Source of the DNA: Alphaproteobacteria bacterium
Lineage (GTDB): Bacteria > Pseudomonadota > Alphaproteobacteria > JABAAW01
DNA length: 6,174 nt
Assembly: GCA_014238625.1 (NCBI GenBank)
Contig: JABAAS010000034.1
Span: forward strand, 4,427-10,600
Reading direction: 5' to 3'
A model generated the notes under the pieces. It was not told the origin of the DNA, did not search any database, and was given only the letters and a program-made list of their open reading frames with translations. Below are positions 5,155-6,174 of the stretch, in pieces; position 1 is the first letter of the stretch; each line of letters starts with the position of its first letter. The translations under genes were made by a program, and so were the position numbers.

Positions 5155-6174
5155 GCATAGTAGAGGCAGGCGTTGAACGAGGTCGTACAGTAATCTGTAC
5201 TTTTTTTCTGCTTCTTGTTGCGGGTCTTATCGCCTACATCGACATACCGAAGGAATCGTCTCCCGACATAAACATCCCGACACTATATGTTTTGCTGAAC
5301 TTGTCTGGAGTTTCGCCTGAGGATTCGGAGCGTCTTCTAGTTCGTCCAATCGAGGAGGAACTACAAGGCATAGAGGGCGTCAAGGAGATGACGGCTACCG
5401 CCTATCAGGGAGGGGGTAGTGTAGTGCTAGAGTTTGATGCGGGCTTTGATTCGGACAAGGCTCTAGCGGATGTGCGAGACAAAGTAGACGATGCGCGTTC
5501 GGAGCTTCCCTCAGAGGCGGACGAGCCATCTGTGCATGAGGTTAACTTCAGCCTTTTTCCTATTCTACTAGTAGGGATATCTGGCGATGTAGGCGAGCGT
5601 CGCCTCTTGCGAGTAGCCGAGCGCATCTCGCAAGAGTTAGAAGGTCTGCCTGAGGTTTTGACGGCGGATATAGTAGGCAAGCGCGAGGAGGTTGTAGACA
5701 TGGTTATCGACCCTGTTTTGCTAGAGAGCTACGCGATCTCGCCTGATCAGGTTTTGCGTGCGGTACGTCGTTCGAATTTATTGGTAGCTGCTGGCACCTT
5801 AGAGAGCTCGCGCGGTCGCTTTGCGGTGAAGGTACCTGGCTTGGTTGAGACGATCGAGGACTTAAAAACGCTACCGATCATTGCGTCTGAGGATTCGGTT
5901 GTGACTTTGGGTGACATAGCGGACATCCGTCGCACATTTAAGGACAATGTTTCCTACGCCCGCCTTGATGGCAACCCTTCTTTGATCATCGAGTTAGTCA
6001 AACGAAGTGGCGAGAATATCATAGACACTGTTGACAAGGCGAAGAGCGTCGTTGAGGCGGAGAAGCGTCAATTGGGAGACGAGATTCATATTACCTACTC
6101 GCAAGATAACTCAGTGACGGTTAGGGATCGTCTTGGCGATTTACAGAGCAATGTTATCAGTGCTGTGTTGTTAG
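5151..6174 (+). CDS. RND efflux permease, N-terminal third (AcrB/MexB superfamily)
   Basis: The first 341 codons of a proton-driven inner-membrane exporter; family members have about 1000-1050 residues, so roughly two thirds lie past the right edge. It starts MSIVEAGVERGRTVICTFFL, with the first membrane helix at about 13-30, followed by the family motif IPKESSPDINIPT (32-44). Typical porter-domain segments follow: SGVSPEDSERLLVRPIEEEL (52-71), IEGVKEM (74-80), VVLEFDAGFDSDKALADVRD (91-110), LPSEADEPSV (119-128) and VTLGDIADIR (251-260). The chain reaches the beginning of the second helix at about 333-341 (SNVISAVLL). The GTG start has a good ribosome site and a GTGA overlap with the adaptor stop, indicating translational coupling. 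The sequence resembles a subgroup common in alphaproteobacteria whose substrates are mostly unknown. Drug, lipid or metal specificity cannot be assigned from this portion, and the proton-relay residues of helix 4 are not in the window. Confidence 0.93.
   Translation, partial: MSIVEAGVERGRTVICTFFLLLVAGLIAYIDIPKESSPDINIPTLYVLLNLSGVSPEDSERLLVRPIEEELQGIEGVKEMTATAYQGGGSVVLEFDAGFDSDKALADVRDKVDDARSELPSEADEPSVHEVNFSLFPILLVGISGDVGERRLLRVAERISQELEGLPEVLTADIVGKREEVVDMVIDPVLLESYAISPDQVLRAVRRSNLLVAAGTLESSRGRFAVKVPGLVETIEDLKTLPIIASEDSVVTLGDIADIRRTFKDNVSYARLDGNPSLIIELVKRSGENIIDTVDKAKSVVEAEKRQLGDEIHITYSQDNSVTVRDRLGDLQSNVISAVLL

Overview
The window reads as chromosomal DNA of a moderate-GC proteobacterium, most likely an alphaproteobacterium. 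The clues are the N-terminus of the Bax-inhibitor-1 protein (VDAGLRAYMLRVYN), the pairing of argJ with a mutT-type Nudix gene, a DhnA-type class I fructose-bisphosphate aldolase, and an RND pump whose DINIP and EGVKEM segments resemble pumps I recall from that class. Assignment is by recalled family resemblance, not a search. Coding DNA is GC-balanced and the intergenic gaps are visibly AT- or pyrimidine-rich.

Layout. The left half is on the minus strand. Reading leftward from 2460 there is argJ (arginine biosynthesis), then a MutT-like Nudix hydrolase whose ATG overlaps the argJ stop codon, then a 322-base gap with no gene, then the first 93 codons of a Bax-inhibitor-1/YccA membrane protein that runs off the left edge. 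The gap holds ten copies of a 7-bp pyrimidine repeat and several short direct repeats. The right half is on the plus strand: a class I fructose-bisphosphate aldolase, an RND periplasmic adaptor 22 bases downstream, and the first 341 codons of the RND permease, whose GTG start overlaps the adaptor stop. The two halves diverge from one AT-rich intergenic region (2461-2597) carrying two similar short palindromes.

How the genes work together. argJ and the Nudix gene look translationally coupled but have no shared pathway (arginine synthesis versus probable nucleotide-pool cleaning). The adaptor and permease should form the inner-membrane and periplasmic parts of a tripartite efflux pump. No outer-membrane channel gene is visible. 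The aldolase lies at the head of the same transcription unit without an obvious biochemical link to efflux.

I found no clear previously undescribed system. The most unusual feature is the RND adaptor: about 158 strongly basic residues (45 Lys/Arg against 4 Asp/Glu) precede its single membrane segment, and it ends in an acidic, Ser-rich tail. Secondary points are the 12-residue tandem repeat at the N-terminus of the Nudix protein, the heptamer array upstream of the Bax-inhibitor gene, and the paired palindromes between argJ and the aldolase gene.
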